NCBI GenBank assembly: GCA_029260215.1
Contig: JAJDDQ010000021.1
Location: 62,001-126,000 of the forward strand
Direction: 5' to 3'
Length of the DNA: 64,000 nt
Origin: Phycisphaerae bacterium
GTDB taxonomy: Bacteria; Planctomycetota; Phycisphaerae; UBA1845
Shown here: positions 1-9,240 of the stretch, in pieces
Layout of the letters: the number at the start of each line of letters is the position of its first letter
How positions within the stretch are numbered: position 1 is the stretch's first letter
Made by a program: the position numbers and the translations under genes
The notes under the pieces: model-generated
What the model was told of the DNA's origin: nothing
What the model saw: the letters and a program-made list of their open reading frames with translations, nothing else
Database searches by the model: none

Positions 1-506
1 AGCTGTTTACGATCCAATCCTCGTCGTCGCCCATTTTCCCACCTCGATATATTGGAAAACGAGGGGAAAACGTGCCTATCCTGCACAACAATCAAATCGA
101 CGCGTTGGGCAGGAAACGATCCCTTCATGCCAGCCTTCAAAGAAGGCAATGCCCAAGCCGACAGGACCGACGGTCGCAAGTCTATCATTATTCGCGTTGC
201 GAGCAACGGTCAGGTCGCCTGCCAAAGGATCCACCTCAAGCCGATCCATCACCGGCACGCCTGTCGTCGTGCCCGAGCGACCGTGTCCCGCAATGAGCGA
301 TCCGACAGCGCCCTGTACTCCGACACACCTTAATTGATGAGTCGGGTGGCATAGCTGGGCGCAGCGTAGCCATGATTACACCACTGGTGCAACATATCCG
401 CCATCGAGGCGTTGCATGCCACTCATCGCTTGCAGATCTGTTGTGACGCGACAGGAGAAAGATCGCGTAGCGTTAAGACTGAAGCTGAGTTCTTGTTGTA
501 TGCTTG
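1..506. other. left edge, no recognised gene
   Basis: No gene could be supported here. The longest open stretch with a protein-like composition runs on the minus strand from about 375 to 76 (about 100 codons between stops, with a possible GTG start at 258), rich in Gly, Val and Leu, but it matches no family I know and has no clear ribosome binding site. An imperfect inverted repeat sits at about 33-79 (TTTTCCC-A-CCTCG against CGAGGGGAAAA) with no flanking T run. The segment may hold a gene remnant, or only the 3' flank of the lipoprotein gene that ends at 507. Confidence 0.3.
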
Positions 507-3500
507 TCAGAGCGATCCCCCCGAGGGTGCTTCGTATGCCCCGATGTCAACGATGGGAGGTGTGCCTTGGCCTGTGTCGGTGGTGTTGACGTCGTCCGTG
601 AATCGTGGACCGCCACCCAGATCGGTGGTCAGACCGAGAAGCAACGGTGGGGCGTTGTTACCCGCGTCGATGCACGGCGCCCCGACACCGAGGCGGAAAT
701 CGTTGGTGTTCTCGTCGATGAAGAGCGGGTCAAGATCAATGTTCATCAAGCCGGGGAACACGGATTGGTCGCCGGGGATGTCGTCCTGAATGCAACTGAA
801 CGTGACGCTCGTCCCGTCGGAACCACCACTTATTTGCTGCGAAAGTACGGCACCGGATGAGGCGGTGTTACCCCAGAGAATCGTATTGGTGACGGTTGAG
901 CTGGTCTGGCCGAAATCGTAAAACCGGATTCCGCCGTTGAAAAAGGCCGTGTTCTGAGAGACGGTGCTGTTGATCAGATCGACGCCAGCCTCGTCCGAGC
1001 AGAAGACAGCGCCGCCAGTGTCGTCGGCAGTATTGTCGTGAAAGAGACTGTTAGCGATTTCGGATGAGCTGAAGTCGCCATTGTAAATCGCGCCGCCGTG
1101 GCCGCTGCACTCGCCGCCTCGTGCAGTGTTGCCGGAGAACACGGACGATGTGATGGCTGTGTTGCTCGTGCCCGTGCAGGCCATTGCTCCGCCTTTTTCC
1201 GCACTGTTGTCCGTAAAGGTGGAGTCGAAGAACATTGGCCCGCTGTCTGCGTTGAAGACCGCACCGCCGTCGGAGCAGATTTGAACGGTCATGTTCGAGT
1301 CAAACGTGCAGTTCGTGTAAACGCCGCTGCTCGCCTGATTTGCAACAGCGCCGCCGTCCAACGTCGTTGACATGTTGCCGCTGATTGTTGTGTCCATCAC
1401 CGAAGCGGTCGAGGCTGAATTGTAGACGGCACCTCCGGTCTTGGCTGTATTTCCGGTGAACGTGCAGCCTGTGGCTGTGTAGTTCGCGGAGTCGTGGGCC
1501 ATGGCACCGCCCGGTCCAATGGTCGCTCTGTTGTTTGTGAAAGTGCAACGAGTGAAGGTTGGGTTTCCACTCTTGTTTCCTACACCTCCGCCGGAACCGC
1601 CATTGAACGCGGTGTTGCTGGTGAACTCGCAATCAGACAGTGTCGGGTTGGCGCTTGTCATAAAGAGGCCGCCGCCTCCGACCTGGGCGGTGTTGCTCCG
1701 AAACGTGCAGTTGTCGATGTTCGGATTGATGGAGTCGACGTACAAGCCTCCGCCGGAGCCGTTGCTGGAATCGGCGGAAGCGGCTGTGTTGCCATCGAAC
1801 AGGCATCGCGTGAGTGGGACATTGTCGGTGCTGCCGATGGCCAGGTACATGCCGCCGCCGTCGATACTCCGATTCGTGGTGAATGCGCAGTCGGTGTAAG
1901 CGCTGTCGTCGCCGGATTGGTCGAAGACCGCACCGCCGGCACCGATGGTGGAGGTTGTGATGTTGTTGGTGAAAGCGCAGTTCGACGCAAAGACCGTGCC
2001 GCCGCCGTTGTAGATGGCCCCGCCGGCGTCTTCGGACACATTTCCGAAGAAGGCGCATCCGTTGAACGTGAGAACGCTGCCCAAACCCGCGTTGGAAATC
2101 CCGCCGCCCAAGCCGTTTTGTCCAGGCTGCGGTGACGCGAAAGCTCCGCCGGCTGTATTGTTGCCGAATGCCGTCGCCATAAACGTCGGGCTGCCACCGT
2201 CATTGTGTACGCCGCCACCTTGAAAAACCGCGGTGCTGCCGAAGAACAGACAGTTGCGGACTGTGGGACTGGCGTTCACGATGGTCATGCCCGCGCCACG
2301 GTCGTTGGTGCAGCAGCCCTGATCCGCATTCCCGCTAATGACGAAGAAGCCGTCGAGTATGGCGCTCGAGTCGACGCCCATCGCCGTGACGACATGGTAA
2401 GCGTTGTCTCCGATCCCGCCTTTGGGGGTGTTGTCGTTGAGGAATAAATCCCCGGAGAGGATCGAGGGGTTGCCGCCGAAGTCACGCGTACTCAGTTCAA
2501 ACGTTTCGGGATCTTCGTCGCCGACAAAGCTGCCGTACAGCGTGACTCCGGAGATCAATGTGAACGTGGCTTCACGATTTTGCGAAGCCGGTACAGCTGG
2601 CAAGTAGAATCCAGCCGCCACCCAGATTTCGGTGATTTCGCCGCCCGATTCGGCAGCGCCCGCGAGCGCCGTCTGCACGCTGTTCAGGGCTGTTTCCCAG
2701 GAGAGGCCGTCGCCGCCCGGGGCTGCGTCGTCGTCCACGAAGAGTCGCGAAGTCGTTTCGCACGCATCCAGAACTCCATTGCCGTTGGCATCGCCAGGTT
2801 CGTTCTCGCACGCAGGTCCATCGAGGGTCATGTTGAAGAACCCGCTGTCTTCGAACCCTGTCACGCGAACCCAATAGCTTTGACCGGCATCAGCCATAAA
2901 CGTCGTGAACGATTGGGCGCTTTCCCCTTCTGGGCAGCTGTCATCGTCGCAGGCGACCTCATTCCTTGAGTCGCCGGGACACGCGGTGTGGACCGAGACT
3001 ATCGTGTCGAAGTTGGAGCCGCACAGACTTACTGACACTTCCCCGCTCGTGCCGGGCGTATAACGATACCACACGTCGGCTGAAGGCGCCGCGTCGCAGG
3101 AGGCGGACCCGTCAATTGTAAAGTTGTCGGTGTTGCCCGTGTAAACCTGACCCGGACATGCCGGCTGAGCGAACACACAAGCGTCGGCCGGCGCGGCGAC
3201 GAAATTCTCGATGTCGCACGAATCGAGCACACCGTTGCTGTCGCAGTCGTTCCCTTCCAATTCGCATTCGTCCAAGATTCCGTTTTCGTTGCAGTCGTTG
3301 GTGCCGGCGAAGACCAAGCCGTCGATATCGCTCGCGCCGTCGAATGCGGCGATCAGAGTACCGAGTCCGGTCGTGGTGTCGATCTCGATGAGCTCGTCCT
3401 GTGTCGAGCCAATAAGTCGTCCGTCCGGAGCGAAGGCCAACCCCGGGACACGGCCAAAGCCCGTACCGTCGCCGATTTGGGTTAACGCGCAAGTGTTCGG

Positions 3501-5069
3501 ATCGACGAGGAACAGCGTGCCCGAGGGGGCACCACCGCCGGTTGTCCCATAGACCGAGCCTAGGGCATTGATGGCCAACCCGCTCAGCTTGATCGGCCCG
3601 GTCGAGCATCGTGTGGTGACAATCGCTGTGGCGGGGTCGATCGTTATTAGTTCGCGATCCCGCGGGTCGGAACCGATCAACGTGCCGTCCGGCAGGAACA
3701 CGATGTCACCAATTGTTCGGAGAGTATCGCCGACAACCGTGGGAACTCCGCTGTCGAGATCGATCGTTATCAAGAGCGCGTCGCCCACTTCGCCGCCTGG
3801 ACTCACGAATAGTGTCTGACCGTCCGGCGAGATAGCCAACCCAGCGCCAGGAGGAACCGGTTCATCGGACAACTGTGCTTCGAGGTCGGCGAACAAAGTC
3901 GCCAGGCCAGTATTCGAGTCAATCATGTAGACGAAACTGTCCGTGTCGCCGGTCGAACCGAACAGGATCGTCGCTCCCGAGGTGCCTGATATCTCATCCG
4001 CGTCGTCGATGCCGTTGTTGTTGCAATCCTCAAAATCGTCTTCGACGGGCGGAATGATGATCGGCGGTGCCGCTTCGCACGCGTCGCCTGTTCCATCGTT
4101 GTCCGCGTCGGCCTGATCGCTGTTGGCTGCGATTGGGCAGTTGTCGCAGACGTCTCCGATGCCATCGCCGTCGCCGTCAGTTTGATTGCTGTTGACAATC
4201 GCATCGCAATTGTCGCAGGCGTCACCGAAATCGTCGCCGTCCGCATTGTCCTGAGTCGAGTTGGCGACGCTCACACAGTTGTCGCAGGCATCACCAATGT
4301 TGTCGTTGTCGCCGTCGTTCTGGTCGGCGTTCGCGAGTTGCTGACAGTTGTCGCACGCATCCCCCACGCCGTCGCCGTCACTGTCGATGCCATCGTTATT
4401 GGATATCGTCAGACAGTTGTCGCAGGCGTCACCGAAATCGTCACCGTCGGTGTTGAGTTGGTTCCCGTTGGCGAGCGCGATGCAGTTGTCACAGGCGTCG
4501 CCGATATTGTCGCCATCGCCGTCGGCTTGGTCCGCATTGGGCAGGGCGGGGCAGTTGTCCGACGTGTCCGCCAAGCCATCGCCGTCCGAGTCGATGTTCG
4601 AGATCACCGCCAAGTCGTTGATGATGTATTCAAAGAGTGCTTCTTCTGAAAAGTCCGTTCCGAAATCGAAGGTCTGCGCTTCCGTCGGCGAGCCGTCCGC
4701 GCGTGCCCCCGTCATCATGACGCGATCTGCGAACTCCGGCCCGATAAGAACAGAGGACTGACCGGCTGGCACTCTGATTCGCGTCGCGCGCACGCTTTCG
4801 CCCTCCAGCGTCATGAGGACGCTGACCTGTGTGGATTGGCTTCCGTCGTTGATGACGCGTACCGAGACCATCTCGCCCTGGGGTCGCGTGGGCGCATCCC
4901 CTTCGCCAAGTTGGTTCTCGATGTTTAGCGGCGGAGCGTCCGGTGCCGGGCGCAGGAATTCGGACGGCAGCTCTACCAGGAAATCAGCGAATTCGCCATC
5001 CGTGCAGGCGAACGGACAGCAGGTGATCAACAGCGATGAAAGTACCAAGGGGAGATAGTGTCTTGTCAT
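507..5069 (-). CDS. large surface lipoprotein: Ca-binding TSP3-like repeats plus beta-helix
   Basis: About 1520 residues. The ATG at 5069 has GGAG ten bases upstream; a second ATG at 5078 lies too close to that site. The N terminus is hydrophobic and Cys-containing (SSLLITCC), as in a lipoprotein or secreted protein. Around residues 165-330 lie seven 23-residue thrombospondin type 3-like units (DNC...DGDGDxxGDAC) that should bind calcium. A propeller-like region with NxNG linkers (CNNNGIDDADE, CNENGILDEC) and a PPC-like beta-sandwich follow. The last 700 residues repeat GG(A/G)xxN...F.NNxA, the pattern of Chlamydia polymorphic outer-membrane / right-handed beta-helix proteins, and end in DIGAYE. 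Such proteins are exported and displayed on the cell surface; a role in adhesion or surface layering is inference. It is divergent from the gene at 5539. Confidence 0.85.
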   Translation of the reverse strand: MTRHYLPLVLSSLLITCCPFACTDGEFADFLVELPSEFLRPAPDAPPLNIENQLGEGDAPTRPQGEMVSVRVINDGSQSTQVSVLMTLEGESVRATRIRVPAGQSSVLIGPEFADRVMMTGARADGSPTEAQTFDFGTDFSEEALFEYIINDLAVISNIDSDGDGLADTSDNCPALPNADQADGDGDNIGDACDNCIALANGNQLNTDGDDFGDACDNCLTISNNDGIDSDGDGVGDACDNCQQLANADQNDGDNDNIGDACDNCVSVANSTQDNADGDDFGDACDNCDAIVNSNQTDGDGDGIGDVCDNCPIAANSDQADADNDGTGDACEAAPPIIIPPVEDDFEDCNNNGIDDADEISGTSGATILFGSTGDTDSFVYMIDSNTGLATLFADLEAQLSDEPVPPGAGLAISPDGQTLFVSPGGEVGDALLITIDLDSGVPTVVGDTLRTIGDIVFLPDGTLIGSDPRDRELITIDPATAIVTTRCSTGPIKLSGLAINALGSVYGTTGGGAPSGTLFLVDPNTCALTQIGDGTGFGRVPGLAFAPDGRLIGSTQDELIEIDTTTGLGTLIAAFDGASDIDGLVFAGTNDCNENGILDECELEGNDCDSNGVLDSCDIENFVAAPADACVFAQPACPGQVYTGNTDNFTIDGSASCDAAPSADVWYRYTPGTSGEVSVSLCGSNFDTIVSVHTACPGDSRNEVACDDDSCPEGESAQSFTTFMADAGQSYWVRVTGFEDSGFFNMTLDGPACENEPGDANGNGVLDACETTSRLFVDDDAAPGGDGLSWETALNSVQTALAGAAESGGEITEIWVAAGFYLPAVPASQNREATFTLISGVTLYGSFVGDEDPETFELSTRDFGGNPSILSGDLFLNDNTPKGGIGDNAYHVVTAMGVDSSAILDGFFVISGNADQGCCTNDRGAGMTIVNASPTVRNCLFFGSTAVFQGGGVHNDGGSPTFMATAFGNNTAGGAFASPQPGQNGLGGGISNAGLGSVLTFNGCAFFGNVSEDAGGAIYNGGGTVFASNCAFTNNITTSTIGAGGAVFDQSGDDSAYTDCAFTTNRSIDGGGMYLAIGSTDNVPLTRCLFDGNTAASADSSNGSGGGLYVDSINPNIDNCTFRSNTAQVGGGGLFMTSANPTLSDCEFTSNTAFNGGSGGGVGNKSGNPTFTRCTFTNNRATIGPGGAMAHDSANYTATGCTFTGNTAKTGGAVYNSASTASVMDTTISGNMSTTLDGGAVANQASSGVYTNCTFDSNMTVQICSDGGAVFNADSGPMFFDSTFTDNSAEKGGAMACTGTSNTAITSSVFSGNTARGGECSGHGGAIYNGDFSSSEIANSLFHDNTADDTGGAVFCSDEAGVDLINSTVSQNTAFFNGGIRFYDFGQTSSTVTNTILWGNTASSGAVLSQQISGGSDGTSVTFSCIQDDIPGDQSVFPGLMNIDLDPLFIDENTNDFRLGVGAPCIDAGNNAPPLLLGLTTDLGGGPRFTDDVNTTDTGQGTPPIVDIGAYEAPSGGSL
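4077..4559 (-). repeat. seven 69-bp tandem units encoding TSP3-like repeats
   Basis: The 483-bp stretch is exactly seven units of 69 bp in frame, each encoding DNC-x(8)-(Q/G)-x(2)-DxDxDxxGDxC. The aspartate spacing is that of thrombospondin type 3 / OmpA-type calcium loops. Units alternate between a DGDGD and a NADGDDF form, which suggests duplication of paired units. In-frame copy-number change would keep the protein intact. Confidence 0.85.
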
Positions 5070-5407
5070 GAAATTCATGCTCCAAACCCTGTGCGATGAC
5101 ACCGCACGGTTTCCGAATCGTTGGCCGGCTGCGACAGGTTTCGACAAAAAGAAGCTCTGCGTCCGCATTTCGCTAGAACGAGACTGGCCCGAATCATTAA
5201 CGGTTACTGAAGGCTATCCATGGCCGGGGCAGTAGTCAATCGGTATTGCTGTAACTCACGTGCTGCCGAAGAGTTATCGTACATTTCGAAACGTCCGTTA
5301 CGACTTGCGGTTACCGGCACGATCGGATTATGTGCGGTGACAATGGAATTTGTGTGCGGTGGCAGGGCGACGGCACAACGGGCGGGCGATCGGGTCGAAG
5401 TTTCCTT

Positions 5408-5437
5408 TTGAATCGTGCGCGTCCTTCGTGATATAAT
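5408..5437 (+). promoter_or_regulatory. sigma-70-type promoter for the LVIVD-repeat protein
   Basis: TTGAAT (5408-5413) and TATAAT (5432-5437) are separated by 18 bp, a close match to the sigma-70 consensus. It would start transcription near 5444, about 95 bases before the ATG at 5539. The rest of the 5070-5538 divergent gap shows no gene. The call rests on consensus match only. Confidence 0.5.
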
Positions 5438-5538
5438 TCTAGCGTGGTCGGTTTCTCCCGCCGTGGGGTTCCGATAAACGCTGGCATCGCAACGACGCCG
5501 GCGGCAACCAAAAGATAATTCGAGAACGGAGTCGCTTG

Positions 5539-8151
5539 ATGATCGCGCGCGCATTGCTTTCCCGTCCCAGAATCAATTTGGCAGCAGTAGCCTTGGCCTT
5601 TGCGTCGTCGATGGCATGGGGTCAGTCCTGTCCGCTCAACGTGCAGGAGGTTGGAAGCTGGAACCAGGATTCCGGCGACTACAGCGAGATTTGGGCGGAG
5701 GGAGATGTCGCGTTCATGGGGCAGTTCGGATTCTTCGGCGCGAACGGCGTGTTTTTCTTCGACATTTCCGACCCGACCAATCCCATCATGTTTCGCGAGT
5801 GGAATGTCGGATCCCCCAACCAATTTGCATCGGCCCAGGATGTAAAGTCGGGTGACGGCATGCTGTTCATTTCGCTGGAGAGCGACAACAACGACGGCGT
5901 CGAGATTGTCGATATTCGTGATCCGTTCAACCCTGTGCACCTTTCCTGGATACGCACGCCGAGCATGGAGGCTGTTCATGACACGTTTTACAACAGTGGA
6001 TTCCTGTACATCTGCAACAGCGGCACGCCGGAAGTGTCCATCGTGGATTTACGCAACTTTGATTTTGACAACCCGCCTGTGCGCATCACGCAGGATACGT
6101 GGCACTTGAATAACGTCGGTGTTGATTTCGTTCACGACATCAACGTTTCGGATGGCATTTTGTACGCGTGTGCATGGGACAGTGGACTTTACCTCTATGA
6201 TGTTTCAAACATAGCCACGCAAGCACCCGCCTTTCTTGGCTCGGGAACCGGCGACAACACGCATGCGGTTTGGCCTAGTGATAATGGGCGATGGGCGGTA
6301 GTCGGCGAAGAACGCTCCAACGGCCCACTCAAGCTCTACGAGATCATTCCCAACGGCGGCGGCATGGATGTGATCGAACGCGACAGCATCTCACGCGGCG
6401 ATGCCACGAGTATGCACAATCCGGTCGTCGTCGGTACGCGGGTCTACGCGGCTTGGTATCAGGCTGGCTTGCGGATTCTCGACATTGATGAGGACAATGC
6501 AAGACTTGTTGACTTGGGCGGCTACGATACGTTCGGCGGCGGCGGTGGGGGATTCAACGGTGCGTGGGGCGTCTATCCGTTTCTTGGGGAGGACAGATTG
6601 CTGGTTAGCGACCTGTCCAACGGGCTGTTCGTGATCGACGCTCAACTGGAGCCGTTGACCATCGATTACCCCAACGGGCGCGTGATGGATGTCGATCCTG
6701 TCGAGGGTGCGATTTTGACGGTGTTCGTCGATTCCGCGTGCGGCCAACCGGACCCGGAGACGGGCAGGGTGCATATCGAGATCAACGGCGCGGTGGATGC
6801 GGTTGAGGCTGCATTCACGCTGGTGGGGGACGATCTGTACGAGGCGCAGTTGCCGGGCGCGCCGTGCGGGGCTGACTACTCGTACTATGTTTCGTTCGAT
6901 ACGCTGGGCGGCGATACCATTCTCGACCCGCCGGGCGCGCCAGCCAACACCTACACTGCGGCGATATTCTCCTCGATCGATGTTCGGTTTGCGGATGACT
7001 TCGAGGTCGAAAATGCATGGACGGCGGAATCTTTCGCGTGCGACGGTGTGGACAGCCCCACCGGGAATTGGGAGCGGGTCGATCCGATTGGGACCGGTGC
7101 AGCCCCCGAGGATGATTTCTCCGCCAACGGCGAATTCTGCTTTGTAACACAACAGGGCGAACCGGGCGGCTTCAGCGGCGAGGCCGATGTCGATGGGGGT
7201 CCGTTTCGTCTAATTTCGCCGGCTATCGAATTGGGCGGTTCTGACGCGCTTGTTCGCTACGCTCGCTGGTTCACAACGAGCGGCGATGATGAAATGACTG
7301 TCGAACTGACGGGCAATGAAGGCGCGTCGTGGTTTACCGTTGAATTTGTCGAGGATGCCGGGACGCAGTGGGTGCTGCACGAGTTCATGGTGTCGGATAT
7401 CGTCGCAGGCGCCGACAGTGTTCGACTCCGCTTTACGGTCGAGGATTGCCCGAACAATTCGCTGACCGAAGCCGCCATCGATGACGTGTCTTTCACCGTA
7501 TTGGAATGTGTCGACGACAGCGTACCGCCCGCAGTCGTTCATGACTCCGGCGTGTCCACGAGTCCCTACAGCGGCTACATCGATCCGCGCCGCGAGAGCG
7601 ATGACGGCGTGTCGGTCAATCAGGGCATTACGACGGTATCAATCACGTTCACCGAGCCGGTTCGCAACATCGGCGGCGGCCCGCTGGACGCGACCGCGTT
7701 TGAGTTGACCACGACCGGGGCGGCGATCATCGGCGTGGCATCCATCGAAGCTGTGGACAGCCCCACGATCGTCATCACGCTGGACGCGCCGCTGGCCCCC
7801 GGAAGCTGGTACACGCTGACCGCCTCCGTCGAGGACATGGTTGGCAACGCCATTGAAAATCAGGGGAATCTCGGGCCTGCGACGGATGAACCCGATCGCG
7901 TCGACATTGCGTTCCTGCCCGCCGACATCGATCAGGACGGAACAGTCGGGCCGTTTGATGTTCTGCGTTTTCGCCAATACGTGACCGAAACGGCTGAGCC
8001 GGAGCAGGGCGTGGTCGCGGATTTCGCGGACATCAACCGCGGCGGCACAGTCGATCCGTTTGATCTGCTGACCCTTCGCCAATTGGTGAACGGCGTGACC
8101 CCGGCGACGCAATCCTGGTCCGGTGTGACGCTGGACAGCCCGCGCCCGTAG
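5539..8151 (+). CDS. secreted LVIVD-repeat protein with dockerin-like C terminus
   Basis: 870 residues. ATG at 5539 is chosen over the TTG at 5536 because GGAG at 5528-5531 is 7 bases from it. A signal peptide ends near SSMAWGQ. Residues 25-380 contain LVIVD-type beta-propeller repeats (VEIVDIRDPFNPVHLSW, VSIVDLRN, LYLYDVSN, LRILDID, LFVIDAQ). A sandwich domain follows, then an Ig-like stretch (VSITFTEPVRNIGGG). The C terminus has two calcium-loop segments (ADIDQDGTVGPFDVLRFRQ and ADINRGGTVDPFDLLTLRQ), the planctomycete dockerin type I-like arrangement. The protein is probably exported and held in a surface or extracellular assembly; its ligand is unknown. It has its own promoter and no obvious operon partner. 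Confidence 0.85.
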   Translation: MIARALLSRPRINLAAVALAFASSMAWGQSCPLNVQEVGSWNQDSGDYSEIWAEGDVAFMGQFGFFGANGVFFFDISDPTNPIMFREWNVGSPNQFASAQDVKSGDGMLFISLESDNNDGVEIVDIRDPFNPVHLSWIRTPSMEAVHDTFYNSGFLYICNSGTPEVSIVDLRNFDFDNPPVRITQDTWHLNNVGVDFVHDINVSDGILYACAWDSGLYLYDVSNIATQAPAFLGSGTGDNTHAVWPSDNGRWAVVGEERSNGPLKLYEIIPNGGGMDVIERDSISRGDATSMHNPVVVGTRVYAAWYQAGLRILDIDEDNARLVDLGGYDTFGGGGGGFNGAWGVYPFLGEDRLLVSDLSNGLFVIDAQLEPLTIDYPNGRVMDVDPVEGAILTVFVDSACGQPDPETGRVHIEINGAVDAVEAAFTLVGDDLYEAQLPGAPCGADYSYYVSFDTLGGDTILDPPGAPANTYTAAIFSSIDVRFADDFEVENAWTAESFACDGVDSPTGNWERVDPIGTGAAPEDDFSANGEFCFVTQQGEPGGFSGEADVDGGPFRLISPAIELGGSDALVRYARWFTTSGDDEMTVELTGNEGASWFTVEFVEDAGTQWVLHEFMVSDIVAGADSVRLRFTVEDCPNNSLTEAAIDDVSFTVLECVDDSVPPAVVHDSGVSTSPYSGYIDPRRESDDGVSVNQGITTVSITFTEPVRNIGGGPLDATAFELTTTGAAIIGVASIEAVDSPTIVITLDAPLAPGSWYTLTASVEDMVGNAIENQGNLGPATDEPDRVDIAFLPADIDQDGTVGPFDVLRFRQYVTETAEPEQGVVADFADINRGGTVDPFDLLTLRQLVNGVTPATQSWSGVTLDSPRP

Positions 8152-8174
8152 CGGAAGATGCGACAAGTCGTGGT

Positions 8175-9116
8175 CTACGCTTTCACGAGTGAGACGTAGT
8201 AATCGATCGCACGCTGCAGCCCTTCGTCGAAGAGGACTTGCGGCTCGTAGCCAATGACTTCCCTGGCACGCGTGATGTCAGCCAGCGAGTGAAGCACGTC
8301 GCCTTTGCGTGGTGGTACGTATTCCGGCTGAACGTCTTTGCCGAGCAATTCGTTGATCTTCGCGATGACTTGGTTGACGGTCACGCGCTCACCGCAGGCG
8401 ATGTTGATGGCTTGCCCGCTCGTTTTGCGCGCGTCAGCCGCCAGCACATTGGCGTGCAGCACGTTGTCGATGTAGGTGAAGTCTCGGGATTGCTCACCGT
8501 CGCCGTAGACAACGGGCGATTCGTTTTCAAGGATGCGCGTCACGAACGCAGGGATGGCCGCCGCGTATTGGCTGGCTGGATCCTGCCACGGTCCGAATAC
8601 GTTAAAATAACGCATGGAAATCGTTTCCAGCCCGAAGCACTCGTAAAACGACCGCGCGTAATGCTCGCCAGCCAGCTTTTGCACGGCGTATGGGCTGAGC
8701 GGCTCGGGGGTGATGGTTTCGTGCTTTGGCGAGGCCGCGGTGTTGCCGTAGGCGGAACTGCTGGCAGCGTACACGACGCGCCGGCAGCCGCACTGCTGTG
8801 CTGCGGAAAACACGTTGAACGTACCATTGACGTTGGCTTCGTGGCTCGCGCGCGGGTTGTCGAGCGACTTGGGCACGGACGGAATTGCAGCCTGATGAAA
8901 AACGATGTCGATGTCCTTGCAGGCGGCGATGCATTGTTCCGCGTCACGCATATCACCTTGGACGAAATCGATTTGGTCGGCTACGTTCGCAAGGTTTTCA
9001 GCTTTGCCTGTGCTGAGGTCGTCGAGCACGCGCACCGCATGCCCGTCGCGTACCATGCGAATCGTCAGATGAGATCCGATAAACCCCGCGCCGCCCGTGA
9101 TTAGATAATTACCCAT
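8175..9116 (-). CDS. NAD-dependent nucleotide-sugar epimerase (GalE/WbpP-like)
   Basis: 313 residues, the usual length of extended short-chain dehydrogenases that epimerise UDP-hexoses. The Rossmann motif GGAGFIGSHL is at residues 8-17, the catalytic YxxxK appears as YAVQK, and the SRDFTYIDNV segment is typical of UDP-glucose or UDP-GlcNAc 4-epimerases. The substrate cannot be settled from the sequence. It probably supplies a sugar nucleotide for surface polysaccharide, as does the GDP-fucose operon 9 kb away. The gene is convergent with the preceding gene, leaving 23 bp between stops. Confidence 0.85.
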   Translation of the reverse strand: MGNYLITGGAGFIGSHLTIRMVRDGHAVRVLDDLSTGKAENLANVADQIDFVQGDMRDAEQCIAACKDIDIVFHQAAIPSVPKSLDNPRASHEANVNGTFNVFSAAQQCGCRRVVYAASSSAYGNTAASPKHETITPEPLSPYAVQKLAGEHYARSFYECFGLETISMRYFNVFGPWQDPASQYAAAIPAFVTRILENESPVVYGDGEQSRDFTYIDNVLHANVLAADARKTSGQAINIACGERVTVNQVIAKINELLGKDVQPEYVPPRKGDVLHSLADITRAREVIGYEPQVLFDEGLQRAIDYYVSLVKA

Positions 9117-9240
9117 TACGCTCCGTTGTCTCCATCAAGATTCCCCATCCTTCGCAGGCCTTCACGCTCTTGGCCGAAACTGAATCCACCAAGATTCATC
9201 GTCGGCGAGGCCCTTTCAGTCTATCGGCATGGCGCGACGG

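Noticed and set aside
412-860. Plus-strand open frames opposite the large lipoprotein gene.
   Set aside because: Antisense shadows of a strongly supported minus-strand gene; composition follows codon complement.
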